A stretch of 64,000 bases of DNA from Pezicula radicicola (taxonomy: Eukaryota > Ascomycota > Leotiomycetes > Helotiales > Dermateaceae), in NCBI GenBank assembly GCA_003008705.1, contig PDUO01000047.1:214506-278505 (forward strand), written 5' to 3'. The first letter of the stretch is position 1. Each line of letters opens with the position of its first letter. The notes below the pieces were generated by a model. It saw nothing but the letters and a program-made list of their open reading frames with translations, made no database searches and was not told the DNA's origin. Of this stretch, positions 1-12,246 are shown piece after piece. The position numbers and the translations under genes were made by a program.

Positions 1-1697
1 AGTGGATAGATGTATAGGAAGTTAATTTAAGTAGATTTTATTAGTGGCTGCTGTTAAAATGTTGATTGCTGTTACTTATCTTTTATCTTTTTCTCCTTCT
101 GTTTTCCGTATTCAGTAAAGAAATAGTAAGGGATAGTATCCGTTACAGATGGTACTAGTTGTAGAGTCAAAAATTCTTAGAAGTTTAAGTTATATTAGAT
201 TGAGTATGAATTTGTAGTAGAGGCGATTTGGTTTGTTGATTTAGGAGGAAAGGAGAGATGTATATAGAGATGGGATTCTATATACCTTCTGGCATCATCA
301 ACAAAATTAAGGTAGAAAGGGGAAAACCATTTCCTTTTCTTAGAAAAAAAAGAGAGAGAGGAATTCCTAGGATGCAACAGTTGTTTTTCTTATTTAGAAG
401 CTTGTAGTTTGTTACTACTCACATTTTACAGGTATGAAGTTTGGATTGTTGACTATGCTAGCGGTAACCCAAGAGATGTTCTTAGATGAGAGGAGACCTT
501 TCGAGGGCTTATAGTTGCTCTAATATTTACTTGCAAAGCCTAAGGTTCTTGTCTAGAAGCTCTGCTGTAGGTAGATGTGTAAGAATGTGTCTCGAAGTGG
601 ATTTAGAAGGAAAGGTTGTTGTTAGTGTGTTAGTTGTTGTCAATTATAATATTTGAATTCTTGCTTTGAAGAACCTTTTTGTTAAAGCAATAGGGTTAAA
701 CAAAACAAACAAACATATTTCTTACGTGCACAGGATCTGAGTATGACTATCTACGATTTGCCGGAGCAAATACTTTCCATTCGCGTCACCTTCACAGTAT
801 CTTATTACCTGGTGCTACTCGGAAGGGATCCTAAGCAGCGTTAAAAAACTATGGGTGGAAAAGATTGTTGAGAAAAACTTACTTCGTGGGTTGTACTGTA
901 CAGTAAATAAAGTTCTAATACAGAAAGATAGGAAGATTTTCTAAGTGCACAGCAAAATATAGAGTTACTCCATTGTAAAGTTGTACAAGTAGGGAGAATG
1001 TTCTATTCTAGGTTGACATTAGCAACCTTACATTTTGTAAATGTAGCCTTGTAATAAATAAGTCTTTAAGGAACCTTAATGGTAGGACTTAACCAGATTT
1101 CGTAGTATACCACTAAGACGTATTGGTATAAGATTGGTAGACGATAAAAAGTTAAAAATAAAATGTCTGGTAGTGAGTATAGGAGTACTCCTTATAAATG
1201 TGTAATATCGCTTCAGGTGCGCTGCCTCTTTAGGGACAGTGCGCCCGCTACTTTTAACCACATCAACAAGGCCGCGGCTAAGCACTCAATACTATAGGAG
1301 AGAAGAAGCGAACCAAGGAATGTTTTCCAATAGTACAGTGTAGATCATACAGCAAGTGAAAGATTCTCTTTTTTTTTTTTTGCCGCTCGGCAGTGTTGTC
1401 GGATTTGCCATTACTGTAACTGCCATAGTCGCGCGCGCTCTTTTGGCACAGGGGTCTTTCCTGGTTGGCGCCCAGGTTCGTCACTGATAATGTGATTGCC
1501 AGCATCGGAGTGGTGGGGGGGGATGCTAATGCGATCAGCCGCGCGCTTGCAGAGTGGGCATTGTTACTCAGTCTGGAGGTACGTACAGTATTTAAAATCC
1601 CCGACCCGCCGTCTTACTTTAGGTTCACCCATCGTCGCCATCAGCCTTCTCCTAGAACATAGGCTTTCGACCCGTTGTTTCTTCATGAATCATCACA
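1..1697. other. AT-rich gene-poor left end and promoter of the first gene
   Basis: Bases 1 to about 1400 are AT-rich and dense in stops in all frames. No open frame here has recognisable protein character. From about 1380 the base composition becomes more even and leads to the start codon at 1698, so about 1400-1697 probably holds the promoter and leader of the STAND-like gene. Confidence 0.5.
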
Positions 1698-3012
1698 ATG
1701 GCAGATCCACTAAGCACTGCCTCTGGGCTACTGACTTTGGTAGTCTTTGCGTTTCAATCGAGCCAAGTGCTCTACCAGGCTGTCGCAAGCTTTCAAAGCA
1801 ATCAAAGGACTATACGCGACCTTCGAGAAGAGCTTGAAGCTCTGAACGGGGTCCTACAGTCTCTTCAGGAGACAGCAACCGACGCTGATGACAATCTCAC
1901 AACGTTGAAACTCCCACTCCTCCGGTGTGGCAAGGCTTGCCAGGATTTTGAAGCGATGATCGTTAAATGCACTGAGCATTCGGGTGGATCAAGGTCAAGT
2001 TTCAGGGATTGGGCGAAATTGAGATACATGGGGGAAGATATCAATGGTTTTAAAAATATGCTGGCAGGGTATAAATCCACCATCGCTATTGCACTCGGCG
2101 ACGCTAATATGTAAGTGTGTTATGCATCTTTGGGTATAGAACTAATATTTATATCGCAGACGTACGTCCGCTGTCACCTCCAAGGTTCTTAGGGAATACA
2201 AAGAACTGATCACAAATACAACTGCGGATCTCGAAGAGCACCTTCAAAAGATCGATAATAAAATACAAACCCTCTCCTTACGAGGCATATCGATTTCCGA
2301 CGAAGATGCCGCCGAGCGAGAGCAAATACAGGAGGAGAGGGATAGCACACAACAATGCCTTGGAATCTGCGCCCAAGTCTTTACACACATAGATCAAGTT
2401 CAGCCTACCGTCTTCGAAACAATCTCACTGCCGGCGGGCACTTCTAAGGATTATGCTCCAAAGCCTACAACTCTTCCTTCGGCCCGATTAGTTACTATCG
2501 ATGGCTTTAAGGCATGCAAAGCCACACTTTCTGATACAACTACTCAGCTCGAGAGCCATCTCCGAGATATCGACGAGCGACTACAGAAGCTTTCCTCGTC
2601 ACCATCTAAGAAATCGAACAGACAGAGCGTTGAGCAAGAAACGATAAGAGAAGAACTAGAAAGCATTAAACAGTGCTTAGCCATCTGCGCCCAGGCCTCT
2701 ACGCAAGCTAATCAAGAGCGAACTAACGTCTTCGAAGATATTGCTATGGCTGATGATGGCCATCAAGTGCTCGTCTCAACGATTGGGGATCTAGTTTCAG
2801 CTAGGCGCGTCACTGCTGGAGCCAGATCATTGCAGTTTTTAGGACAGATGTCTGATGATTCTCTCCAACAACTCTCGCGGCATCGTAGTCATGTCGCAAC
2901 AGAAAGATCTGGAGAGTCTGAAGGAACAGGTTCGAAATTTAAGGGCCTGTATGGAGCGGGATTTAAGCTAAGTTCTAAAAGCTTGACTGATTTAGGAACA
3001 ACGATCAAATAG
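1698..3012 (+). CDS. STAND-type N-terminal coiled-coil protein with an internal repeat
   Basis: Two exons, 1698-2110 and 2160-3012, join across a 49-bp GT-AG intron to give 421 residues. The start (MADPLSTASGLLTLVVFAFQ) is the hydrophobic N-terminal helix typical of fungal STAND N-terminal regions, the type also named after azaphilone-cluster protein L. The rest is charged and helical with likely coiled coils. Two copies of one module can be seen: a Gln/Cys-rich stretch ending in ICAQ, then a stretch with VFE, once near residues 210-240 and again near 325-350. The C-terminus is Gly/Ser-rich. There is no NACHT, NB-ARC, ankyrin or WD domain, so the protein is only the N-terminal type of a STAND receptor. 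A role in allorecognition or as an adaptor is possible but is inference. The start was chosen because it opens the family-type helix. Confidence 0.75.
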
Positions 3013-4142
3013 AGCGGACGGAGTAGGTAGCATATAGGTATCAAATATAGCTTGTCACAAAGTGCAATCAATCCCTCTAACAGGGCGGCTATTAGGTATA
3101 TCTGCTTCTTTAGTAGTCTAGGGATATAACAAATAACTAAAATACGTTTAGAGTGCTTATAATAATAAAAGAGACTAGAGGGTTAGGATGCTTAACAAGA
3201 AGTATAAACATCTCAAAGTATCATAAAGGGTGTAATAGATTCTAAACAAGTAATAAAGACCTATAAGTCTAATATCTTTAATAATAAATAGACTAAAAGG
3301 TACTAAATTTATATAATCTAAAAGGACAACTCTTTAGAGGGCCTATAATAAAGGATGCTATAGATCATCCCATCTCCGCTAGCTAGATCATCAGGCGAGA
3401 GATCTTCGGCAGTAAGCCAAGCGAGCTTAAGGACGCTCCTGTGTAGGTCTATGGCTTAGGACAATCGTCGCATAAAAGAGCGACTAAGACTGCTTAATTA
3501 AGCAGCCTTTTGCACCTGAACCTTGCGTTTAGCTGTAAAAGATTTATTTTAAGTCCTAGCTCTGAAACCATTTACAGCTACATAGTTGGCTCCTTTAGAA
3601 TTTTATAGTAATAATTTGTTGTCATACTACAGGCTGCTGTCACTTATCAAATTTGATTTTGAACTGTAAAGAAGTAGGCTTTAGGATATCACACAAACGA
3701 TGCGGGGAGCTCTTGTAGAATACTGTAGGGCGGGGGATGGGGGGAATGTGAGGTTGAGGACTTGGAAAGTCTTCCACAACAGTAAGAATAACTCTTCGCT
3801 AGAAGTCTGATGTTCTTTTGGAGTGCTGTATGCTATGTGCGGAACAAAGACACTATCAAGGAGATGCAGGCTATATATATACAACCTCTAGACTTTGACA
3901 ATTTCTGGAACTATACCTTGGCTCCAAAAGGATGTTGGCTTTGTGTGGTGGAATAGAATATGATTTGGGAAAGTTATTGTATGATCTGAGATCGCAGGGC
4001 TATATAATTGTAGAGTTGCTGCATTTTACCCATAGGCAGGATTTGAAGATTTGCATTCTAAATAGCATCGTCTAGTTAAAGCACCCGTCTTCAAGCCTTT
4101 AGATGGTATATCCTTTCTTCATTTCATTTCCTGCTGAAACCT
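3013..4142. other. AT-rich intergenic tract with a short GC-richer island
   Basis: No gene is seen. Bases 3072-3360 and 3560-4100 are AT-rich and full of stops. A GC-richer island lies at about 3365-3520 and contains a perfect 16-bp palindrome (CTGCTTAATTAAGCAG, near 3489). The island may be a remnant of a decayed repeat. Some of the right part may be 3' flank of the HET pseudogene. Confidence 0.4.
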
Positions 4143-5887
4143 CTAACTGAACAGTCGCCGTAGCTTCATGGTACCCGTATTCTTCTTGCGATTTAAATCC
4201 TCTTTCGCTTCTGCAGGAAGCATATTGATAATTGGGTCAATAATCGGAATATACGAACCATGGACGGCTTCCACCTCAATATCTACCATATAATACTTTA
4301 CAGCAGCGTGAATTTTAGGCTCAGCACTAACACGGACACGATGATTATCTAACTTGATATAAGTTCCTAAGGATTTGGGGTAGAAGTGTTTTTCGATTTT
4401 CTCAATGCTCTCGGAAAGCGATAGCGATTGGAGGTCGTCGATATCTAGTTCCGAGTCCCACAAATCCATTGCATCAAAGGCAACTTGGAAGCCAGTGGAT
4501 GCTCCTAATATTATTAGAAGTTTGGCTTTGTCTTGCCGCTCGAGTAGTATTGCTGCCGACATTTTCTTTGCTCCTTTCGTTATGCTGAAGCTGAATGGTC
4601 GTCCAGGTGAAATCCAGTTGCGTATGCCTCTATGTGCCAACAGTGGCGGGGGTTTTGTCGTTTTAGCGGGAGGATGAATGATATCGATGACTTGATAACC
4701 TTGATCCATAGCGGGCCCTCCTCGTAACTGAAAAATGTGATGAGGGTAGAGGCCCTCGGCATCAAGTTCAATGATCTTCTGACGCACATAGATTGTCTGA
4801 TTGCTCCCTCGCTCATTGACTTGGCCAAACTGGCTAACTCTGATTCTTGCATACTGACGATTCCCATGAAGCTTCTTCAGATAGATAGCGAGGAAACTGG
4901 AGTCTTCGTAATCAGGAGGTACGGGGCAATCGATAGCGGCAACATATACATCTTCCTCTATCCTGGTCAGGTGAAATTCGATGCAGAGGCCTCTGTTGCT
5001 CATGGAGAAAGGGGAACGCTCTTCGCGATCTTGGTACGGGATGATAGCGTTCGAATACCGAAAATTGGCTGGAGTTTTGGCAAGTAGTCCATGCTTTGAG
5101 TCCGGTGACATTCCGTCGTCAATCCAAGCAAAAATAGACTGATCATCCGAGTATTTCATAACTTCTTCTTGTAGTCTTAGAAAAGCTTTCTCTCCCCCTT
5201 CACCATACAGCATCGGCATATTGACAGAGAAAATTCCCATCAGCGAGTACGCCATATCTTCAGGTCTCGTCGTTACTCTTCGAGCAGCCCATGACATACG
5301 CTTTGCGATGCTTGCGGACTCCAACGGCCTCGTACCAACAAGAATATCTTCGTCAATACCGGTAATCTCTGAGATTTTTCCAGAGAGTGTAATTTTCTGC
5401 CCTAATCTATCCCATTGCTTTGAATAAAAGATCAGGAGTGACGGTGCAATGAGTTCCTGAAGAGTCCACCCTCTTGTGAACCATTTGCTCCGAACAAATT
5501 CAGAATCAGCCAGACTTGTGTCGACATCTCCCGAGACATCTTCCATGTACGCATATCATTTTTCTGCCTTCGAATACCATAAATACATGGAATTAATAGC
5601 TTCGGACAACTCGGCACTGCTGCTTTTGTCGATGCAACAAGTATCAATCCAGACGTATTTTAAATTATCCCTCTCAGCTTGCTCGCAAGAAAATTTCACT
5701 TTCTTGTATGACTCTCTTTTGTCTAAATCTTTCTTGTCTGCTGTGTTTTTATTCATGTCTGCAAATAAGACTTCGTCGCTTCCCCATGTATGCGAAAGGA
5801 TTGCGTAGGGCGGTATTTTATCAGGCGGAAACTCGACCAACTGATAGACTCAGCAGCTTCCTCTTTGGAAGTTTTCAAAAAGCGCAT
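4143..5887 (-). pseudogene. Heterokaryon incompatibility (HET) domain gene, broken
   Basis: This was a HET-domain protein of about 580 residues, a family linked to nonself recognition and programmed cell death after hyphal fusion. Family motifs are plain: PPYAILSHTWG near the N-terminus, YVWIDTCCIDKSS in the middle, then FTRGWTLQELIAP, and MLYGEGGEKAFLRLQEE with SIFAW after it. Two lesions are visible. The ATG at 5885-5887 opens MRFLKTSKEEAAESI, a normal HET start, but the rest of the domain is in another frame from about 5840. Further on, an in-frame TGA at 5556-5558 sits where the family has Cys before YAY, so AEK is followed by stop and then YAYMEDVSG. Downstream the frame stays open to 4143. 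It could instead be a short truncated protein starting from a non-ATG codon. Sequencing error at both sites is less likely. Confidence 0.8.
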
Positions 5888-6377
5888 TTTCAATTTATGA
5901 AACCAAGGCTGTTAAGAATGTCAATGTGGGGTGTCGGAGGTCGAAATAACCATCATTGAAATAGGCGACGGGGGCGAATATATCATGATATTATTATGTG
6001 CATTTGCATCTGCCGACAGTCTAAATCATAGAATGTTGCGTATTATCATTATCATTGGGCAAATCCTTCAGAATCATGCTATTCTTGATGCTTACTGTCG
6101 TGCAAAGCCATCATCTGTCATTATGTGCCGCATTCCTGCATGACTATCTGCGAAATCCACAATTGTGATTGGCTTCTTGTGTCCAGCCTCGTAAGGTTTT
6201 CCAATTACCGTAATGAGGATAGGTTGTGGTGGTATCATATTGATACTTACCGTTCTTTCTTCGAGTCCTAGGGGCCAACCTATGGCGTATATAAATGTTT
6301 GACTGCCTCGGTCACGACTTGGCTCCTTGGTCAAAGGTTTCGAATTATACTTGGTTTTCATAGAGTATATTCCAATC
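5888..6377. other. Divergent promoter between the HET pseudogene and the LITAF-like gene
   Basis: About 490 bases without a convincing gene. Short open frames exist on both strands but lack protein character. The region lies between two divergently transcribed genes and probably holds both promoters. Confidence 0.45.
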
Positions 6378-7107
6378 ATGCAGCACGAAAGTTCAAACCC
6401 AGAGATTGCGCCTGATAGCTCTCCCCCTGCAATCCCACAACAAGACCCTCCCCCCTTTTCAGCTTCGCAGCCTGATTTAGCCAGGCCAGAGAAGTCATTC
6501 CCATCACATTTAGTTCGGAAAGAGTACGTAACCAGGCAAAATCCCCCCTCCCTCCCCCGAAAACCGTGAAGTCTTACTAATTAATTGAAAACAGAGTTGA
6601 GAAACCAAAGGACATGGAGTACGCAAGACAAGAAGCTGCAAAGATCTCAAATCCACTCTATGTCACACCTTTGAAATCGCTTCGAGAAGAGCCAGAATGG
6701 ATAGACTGTCCTTTCTGCAAAGAAAGGACAATGACTCGAGTATCGAAAGTGGACTCGACTATGACAACGTAAGATTTCTTAATGCTCAACAAGATTCTCG
6801 TACTGCGTTAATTTAGATTGTGTATCATAGTATGGCGGGTTTTGTCTGTTGTCTTTTTACTTGTATTGGAGCTTGTATTCCGTGTATTTGTGGCTGGTGT
6901 CAAGATGTTGATCATTATTGCACCAAATGCAAAAACAAGATTACACATCAGCCTCATGATGGTCCTGTACAAGTCATGGAGACTGCCACTGCCAATGCCG
7001 CTGGAGTCCGTCCGCAAGCGCAGGTACCTTCGGTCTACGCAATGGCGAATCAGCAACCTCAGCAGGTACCATCACAGTTCGTGGCATCCGACTCTCAGGT
7101 GAAATAG
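6378..7107 (+). CDS. LITAF-domain zinc-ribbon membrane-associated protein
   Basis: Three exons, 6378-6523, 6595-6768 and 6831-7107, give 198 residues. The N-terminus is Pro/Ser-rich and probably disordered. A LITAF-like domain follows: the first Cys pair is in WIDCPFCKERT, then comes a hydrophobic Cys-rich stretch (MAGFVCCLFTCIGACIPCIC) that likely dips into a membrane, then the second Cys pair in HYCTKCKNKI. This split CxxC, hydrophobic loop, CxxC order is the LITAF signature of late-endosome and lysosome membrane proteins. The tail is Gln/Pro-rich. The second intron was placed at the later AG (6829-6830) because only that keeps the ribbon in frame. The cell role in this fungus is unknown. 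Confidence 0.85.
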
Positions 7108-8408
7108 CAGCGCATTTAGAGAGAGTTGTGAGGTGATTTCAGTTTGTTAAATTTCATTTGATTGCACCGAATCAGGGAAATGTCTTTTTTAAAGTTCAAT
7201 ATTTGTATAAGTAATATGGCTCGGAGTATTTAATGTAGGTTGCTAGCCTGCAGAAGTGTGACAACTTCTGAATGGGTTGGCATATGGTATACAACATTAC
7301 TAGATAGTTTTAGTAGACAGTACAGTTTCTAAAATATACGGATATACACATGTTTATTGACCTAGCTTGAGTAACTTAGAGAAAAATAGTGTAGTCAGGG
7401 CTCAAGAATGTCAATGACTCGGGTAGGGCGAATGCATTAGAAGCTACAGACTACTCTAAAGACACTGTGCTAGAGTCTGTTAGGTAGCGAGAAAAAAGTG
7501 GCAACTAATGATGCTTCAGTTCTAGTAGCTACGCACTTTTCAAACTTTTTACTTACTGCCCCGGGGATAAGTTTAGTACAATGCCTGGGCGTTTTATGCT
7601 GACTTACTTTTCTGTATCACTAATGGGTTCATATGCATTTGTGAAAGCGCTTGCGAACCAGTGCTAAATTTCTTATCAGCGCTAGGAGATAGAGACCCGG
7701 CACCACGGGAGTTCCTAATAATGCCTTGAACATTGTTTAGAAGCGGGAAAACGAATATGGCTGGCGAAGAACATTTAGAATAAAGGCCTGCCAATAATAA
7801 CTGCATGAAGATATGTCAATAGGCTAGATATTGATACCAACTTTCTAGTTATCAATATTAAAAGGCAATTGTATCGACCATCTACTCCTGCATCTTAGTT
7901 CTCTTCTCGTTTATACAGATACACAAGAAGATAATGATGGGATGGAGGTCGGTAGCAAGCTAAGGGGGGGTAAGAAACGAAGGCGGCATTACCTAGTTTG
8001 CAGCTATTATTATCTTGTAGTAATAATTTAATATTAGATCTTGTCACTATATAGATTGTTGTCACTAAAAGTAACTGGAAATCTTATATAATATACTCTA
8101 ACTTACCAAGCTAGATATTACAACACGTAGCATCGTTCTCTTACAGCTGTAGGATACAACGACGCAACAGTGTAGCAAACATGGCTCAGGTAGAACTATT
8201 ATGTTAGTAAGTTCATAAACCTACAGCGAAACCATTCCAAAGTCGAGCGTATTAGTTTCTATAGAAGACCAGAGAGCTTCTAGGAGATCGACAAAATACT
8301 TTACTAGAGAAATCTAATTGGAATTCTTTCCATAAAAATGACGTTATTCTTGTAAAGTGATCAAGCCGTCCTAGCAAGGACAGCTTTTGTAAGCCATAGT
8401 CGAGTCCT
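7108..8408. other. AT-rich intergenic region
   Basis: No gene is seen. The left part is the 3' flank of the LITAF-like gene and the right part that of the transporter ending at 8409. Bases 7200-8350 are mostly AT-rich. Short open frames look random. Confidence 0.45.
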
Positions 8409-10457
8409 TTAGAGCAAATAGCGAAAGTTTTTCAGCTCGCGGTCTGTGAGATCTTGCTCCTCTTCTACACTATCAATTGATTCTCTCTCAGAGTTAGGAG
8501 AAACCCCCATTGCAGCAGCTTCTTTATCACGCCTAGCATTCTCCCACATTAAATAAGCTCTGAGAATGATTGCAAAGAAAGCAGCAAGGGAGAAGACTGA
8601 GAGAATTGCTTTCAAGCCAGTCTATACACAGTCAGTATCTCATACCATCCCTCTCAAAATTATGTGCTTACCTCGTAGTGTGGGGCTTCATTATCACGGA
8701 AAAATTGTGGCCCAATAATGCGACCCACGCAATAAGCGACGAAGACCATGGATACCACGGTGGACTTCTTGGTGAATCCAACAATGTTTGAGGTTGCCAT
8801 TGATAGTGACATTGGTAAATTGGCTGAGAAGGCAGCTGTTAGACAGGCACCTGCCATGCGAGCGACCTTGTGCTCGGCCGGGATCTTCCACATCATGACC
8901 GTGCCAGTGATACTAAATTGAGTCAGCGTTCTGATGCTACGCAAAGGGGTTTGGATTGGTTGTAGTGGATTGAGGGCATACCTGACGATCATGAAGAAAA
9001 TCATAGCGTATAAGCGGGCATTCTTTACATAAGTGCCGAGATATGCTCTGCGTAATCTCGTTAATATCTATTGCTAACCTCAATTTTTAACATAGCTTAC
9101 CCAATACCCATGAAGATGATTTGAGAGACTGCACCAGGAATAGTAAGCAGGATACTCTGGAATAGGGTGAATCCAAATCCCTGGATCAAGAGATTGCCAA
9201 ACTAGTTGTCAAGTTAGCACAGTGATTGCCCTAAATCTGCAAGAGTTTAAACTTACACCGGAGAGACCACCTGTTGCGATATTAACACAGAAAGTATGAG
9301 CAACTAGAAGCCAGGCTTGTGGATCCTTGAAGGCTTCGATAACTTGGTATTTCTTATAGTCTCCCTTCTTCTTACTTCCTTCCTTTGCCACCCGTTGTGC
9401 CGCCAAGACCTGTTCTTCAGGTGTGAGAAATTTTGCCGTGGAAGGGCTATCGGGAAGAGTGAAGAAGAGAACAATCCCCCAGAATATGGTAACAGCACCA
9501 TAAATCAAGAACAGATACTACCATGCTCATTAGCAATAGAATTCTAGCAAAGCGTGTTGTTGTGAAGTTTTTCTCACTTTCCACACAGCAAGTTTTCCAT
9601 TAATATGTCCAACGGCGTACGCAATCAAGCCCCCAGCAATTCCCGCGATCCCATCCCCGACAAAGAATGCACACTGTCGAAGGGCCTGCTCCTCTCTCTT
9701 ATAGAAGGTACTGATGAGCAACGCCATGGCTGGAGCGACAGTAGCTTCTCCTACACCAAGGAAGAAGCGAACGGCCATAAGACCACTGAAGTTGTGGCAA
9801 GCGGCGTGTAGAATGAGAATCACCGACCACACGATCCTATACCCACAGTAAGCAATGATACCACAATAGAACTTGCACTTGACGAAACTTACACAGTAGT
9901 AGCAACATATTTGCCAATTGGGAATTTAACAATGAGGACAGAGGTAGGATAAGAAAAAACTAGATAGCCGAAGAAGAAGATTGAGTTGGTCCATGAATAT
10001 TGTTGGCCGACGAGATTCTATTGACGAATTAGCTAGTCATGGTATTGAATAGTGATAGAACACTTACATTATCTTCAATGATACCAAGAAGTGATGAAAA
10101 AGCAAGTGAACCTTTATCTAGATACTGAAGAGTATAGCAAAGTAGGAGTAATGGCAGTAGGCTAATTGGACACTTTAGTGAAAAATTAATCTACGAAGCC
10201 GCAGCTGGAGAGTTATACCAGAGATCAATCTTCCACAGTAATCGTCGCTCAGTTATTACTTTTTTGGGACCAAGCTCAATGGAAGACTCGAAAGTGTTGT
10301 ACTTTAAAATCGATCCGTTTTGCTGGTCTCCTCTGTCGGAGGACATGGTGATTGTGGAAGTGGTATCCATAGTAGAAGCTCTGGCTTCGTCATGAAATAT
10401 ATCAAAATTTTCAGCACCAAGGATAGGATTCATTAAGCTATAGCTTTTTGTTTGCAT
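8409..10457 (-). CDS. MFS transporter, allantoate permease (DAL5-like) family
   Basis: A multi-exon gene whose pieces join in frame. The main exons are 10219-10457, 10068-10161, 9893-10017, 9578-9836, 9257-9517, 9101-9201, two or three more to about 8670, and a last exon ending at 8409. The protein has about 12 membrane segments between a hydrophilic N-terminus and a charged tail with a Glu/Ser-rich end. Family signs are QYLDKGSLAFSSLLGIIEDN early, AVRFFLGVGEATVAPA around segment 4, and a loop with LPDSPSTAKFLTPEEQ. These fit the anion:cation symporter group that carries allantoate, ureidosuccinate, nicotinate and related acids across the plasma membrane. The substrate cannot be told from sequence. 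No break is seen. The start is the ATG at 10457. Confidence 0.85.
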
Positions 10458-12246
10458 ACAATAAAGCCTCTGTTTAGATCAGTCTCCGCATAGGTTTTGT
10501 TTCTCTGTGGTGTGGGTTCTTCAGAGCTTCTTATACTTTCAGGAGATTAGATTTCTACGAAAGACAGACCCTTGCGGTGAGTGCTACGACTTGAAGGCTT
10601 TTTTTTTATCTGCTGTATGGTTGATTGAAGTTAGATAACAATACAGCTGTGAGAGTCGGTGACTGCGTAATAAGTACATGGATCAAAGTCCCCCTCACTA
10701 AGTGATGCTCGTGCCATATAGACTTTGTGGCCTGTGCTTTATTCAAATCTAAACAGATGCGTGATACATGTAGCATCTACTGATTGGATATACGGTGGTT
10801 CTGGCCCCTGTGTATTGATGTACTGTACCTGTACGTCGATCCTTCAAAAGTTTGATTTTTTGTCCGAAGCTCGGCAGATCTAAGAGTACGGAGGTAAGTG
10901 AGTGAGACTTCGCAGAACCATTCGTTTATTTTGAACGTTTCAGGTTACCACAAATGTTCACCGTTAGTAATAGCATAGGTTAGCATAATCTAGTGCTTAA
11001 AACATGCTCACTGGCTTTGCTAGCGTGAAGGAAGTAGCTCCTGACCGACCGACTCTCTGGGATTGGCGAGAACGTGCTCGCGTGCTCGTTTCTATCCGCA
11101 GTGGGGTCTCGGCGGTGAAGGATTGAGCTGTCGCTCTGATAGCTTCTCTTACTTTGTCACAGAGCAAACATAATAGGTTAAGGGCAAGCTTTATTGGAGG
11201 AGATACAAGATCATGCTAAATAAGATTTGCTGGCAATTCGTTGTCTTGTAAGTTCAGTAATACCTCCAAGCCATGCTCAACAATTTGCAAGGTAACGTTC
11301 TGTGGAGGTCTTTACCAGATGTGCAAGACTGCCATTATAGGATCTCATTAACGGAATCTACAGCCTAGAAAGAAGATTATTAAACATTCATATACCTGTA
11401 GCGTTTTGATTGGGGAGAAATCTAGTTCCTTCTCTCGCCCCATAAACTAGGTGCTACCTCTCACCGTGGACTCAAAACTTCAATCATCACTATCTAGACT
11501 TAGCATGAGCGATGCCACGAGAAGTTTTCAAGGGCCTTGTTTTGCTGAGGAAGCCATACAATAAATTGATTCTACTCGGTGTCCCGTAGGAAAGCGAATT
11601 CATTTGCGTGGTTGACTGTCTCAGAGACACTCATCCAGATAAGCCAATTATATCCTTTGTGTCGAATTTAACCATGGCTAATAACAGCGGGAGTTCCCGT
11701 GTAGCTGTGCTTATCCATCCAAATAGCTTGCTTTGTCGACCTTGCAGCATTCCACCTGCGGTAACTCCGATAGAATTAGTGTAGATTTTGGTGATGGCCA
11801 ATGGAATTTATCCATTTACCTTTACGGAAAGTCTCCGGCCTATCTTAGACAATATGCAAAGTGCATACTAGGTCACAAGCCCGTAGTTTTGATCAATCTG
11901 GTTTTACTAAGCTTTTTTAAATGATTTAAAGTAGTAGTCTAAACTTTAATCCCACAACCATAGTGTTGTTCTTGGCACAAAGGCTGGAAGTATCAAATAC
12001 CTTCACCGACTTTTCATACCCTGGAGCAAGCTATGAAAACTAAAGTTGTAGCATGTGACGATTCCGAACAGCATTGGGTTCTCTTGAGTTTCTATGATAT
12101 AACTTCTTCCAATGTAATCTTCTGTTTCCAATCTCGCAAATTCTGGATATAACGTAGGCATATGCACCAAATAAGTCCTAGACTTGCTATATAGAAATTC
12201 TCATTCTCAAAACGACGCTACAGATAAAATTGCCTATGAATCAACT
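10458..12246. other. Intergenic region between the two MFS genes
   Basis: About 1.8 kb with no supportable gene. The side near 10458 should hold the promoter of the DAL5-like transporter. The rest has moderate AT content, with scattered short open frames that lack domain character. Confidence 0.45.
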
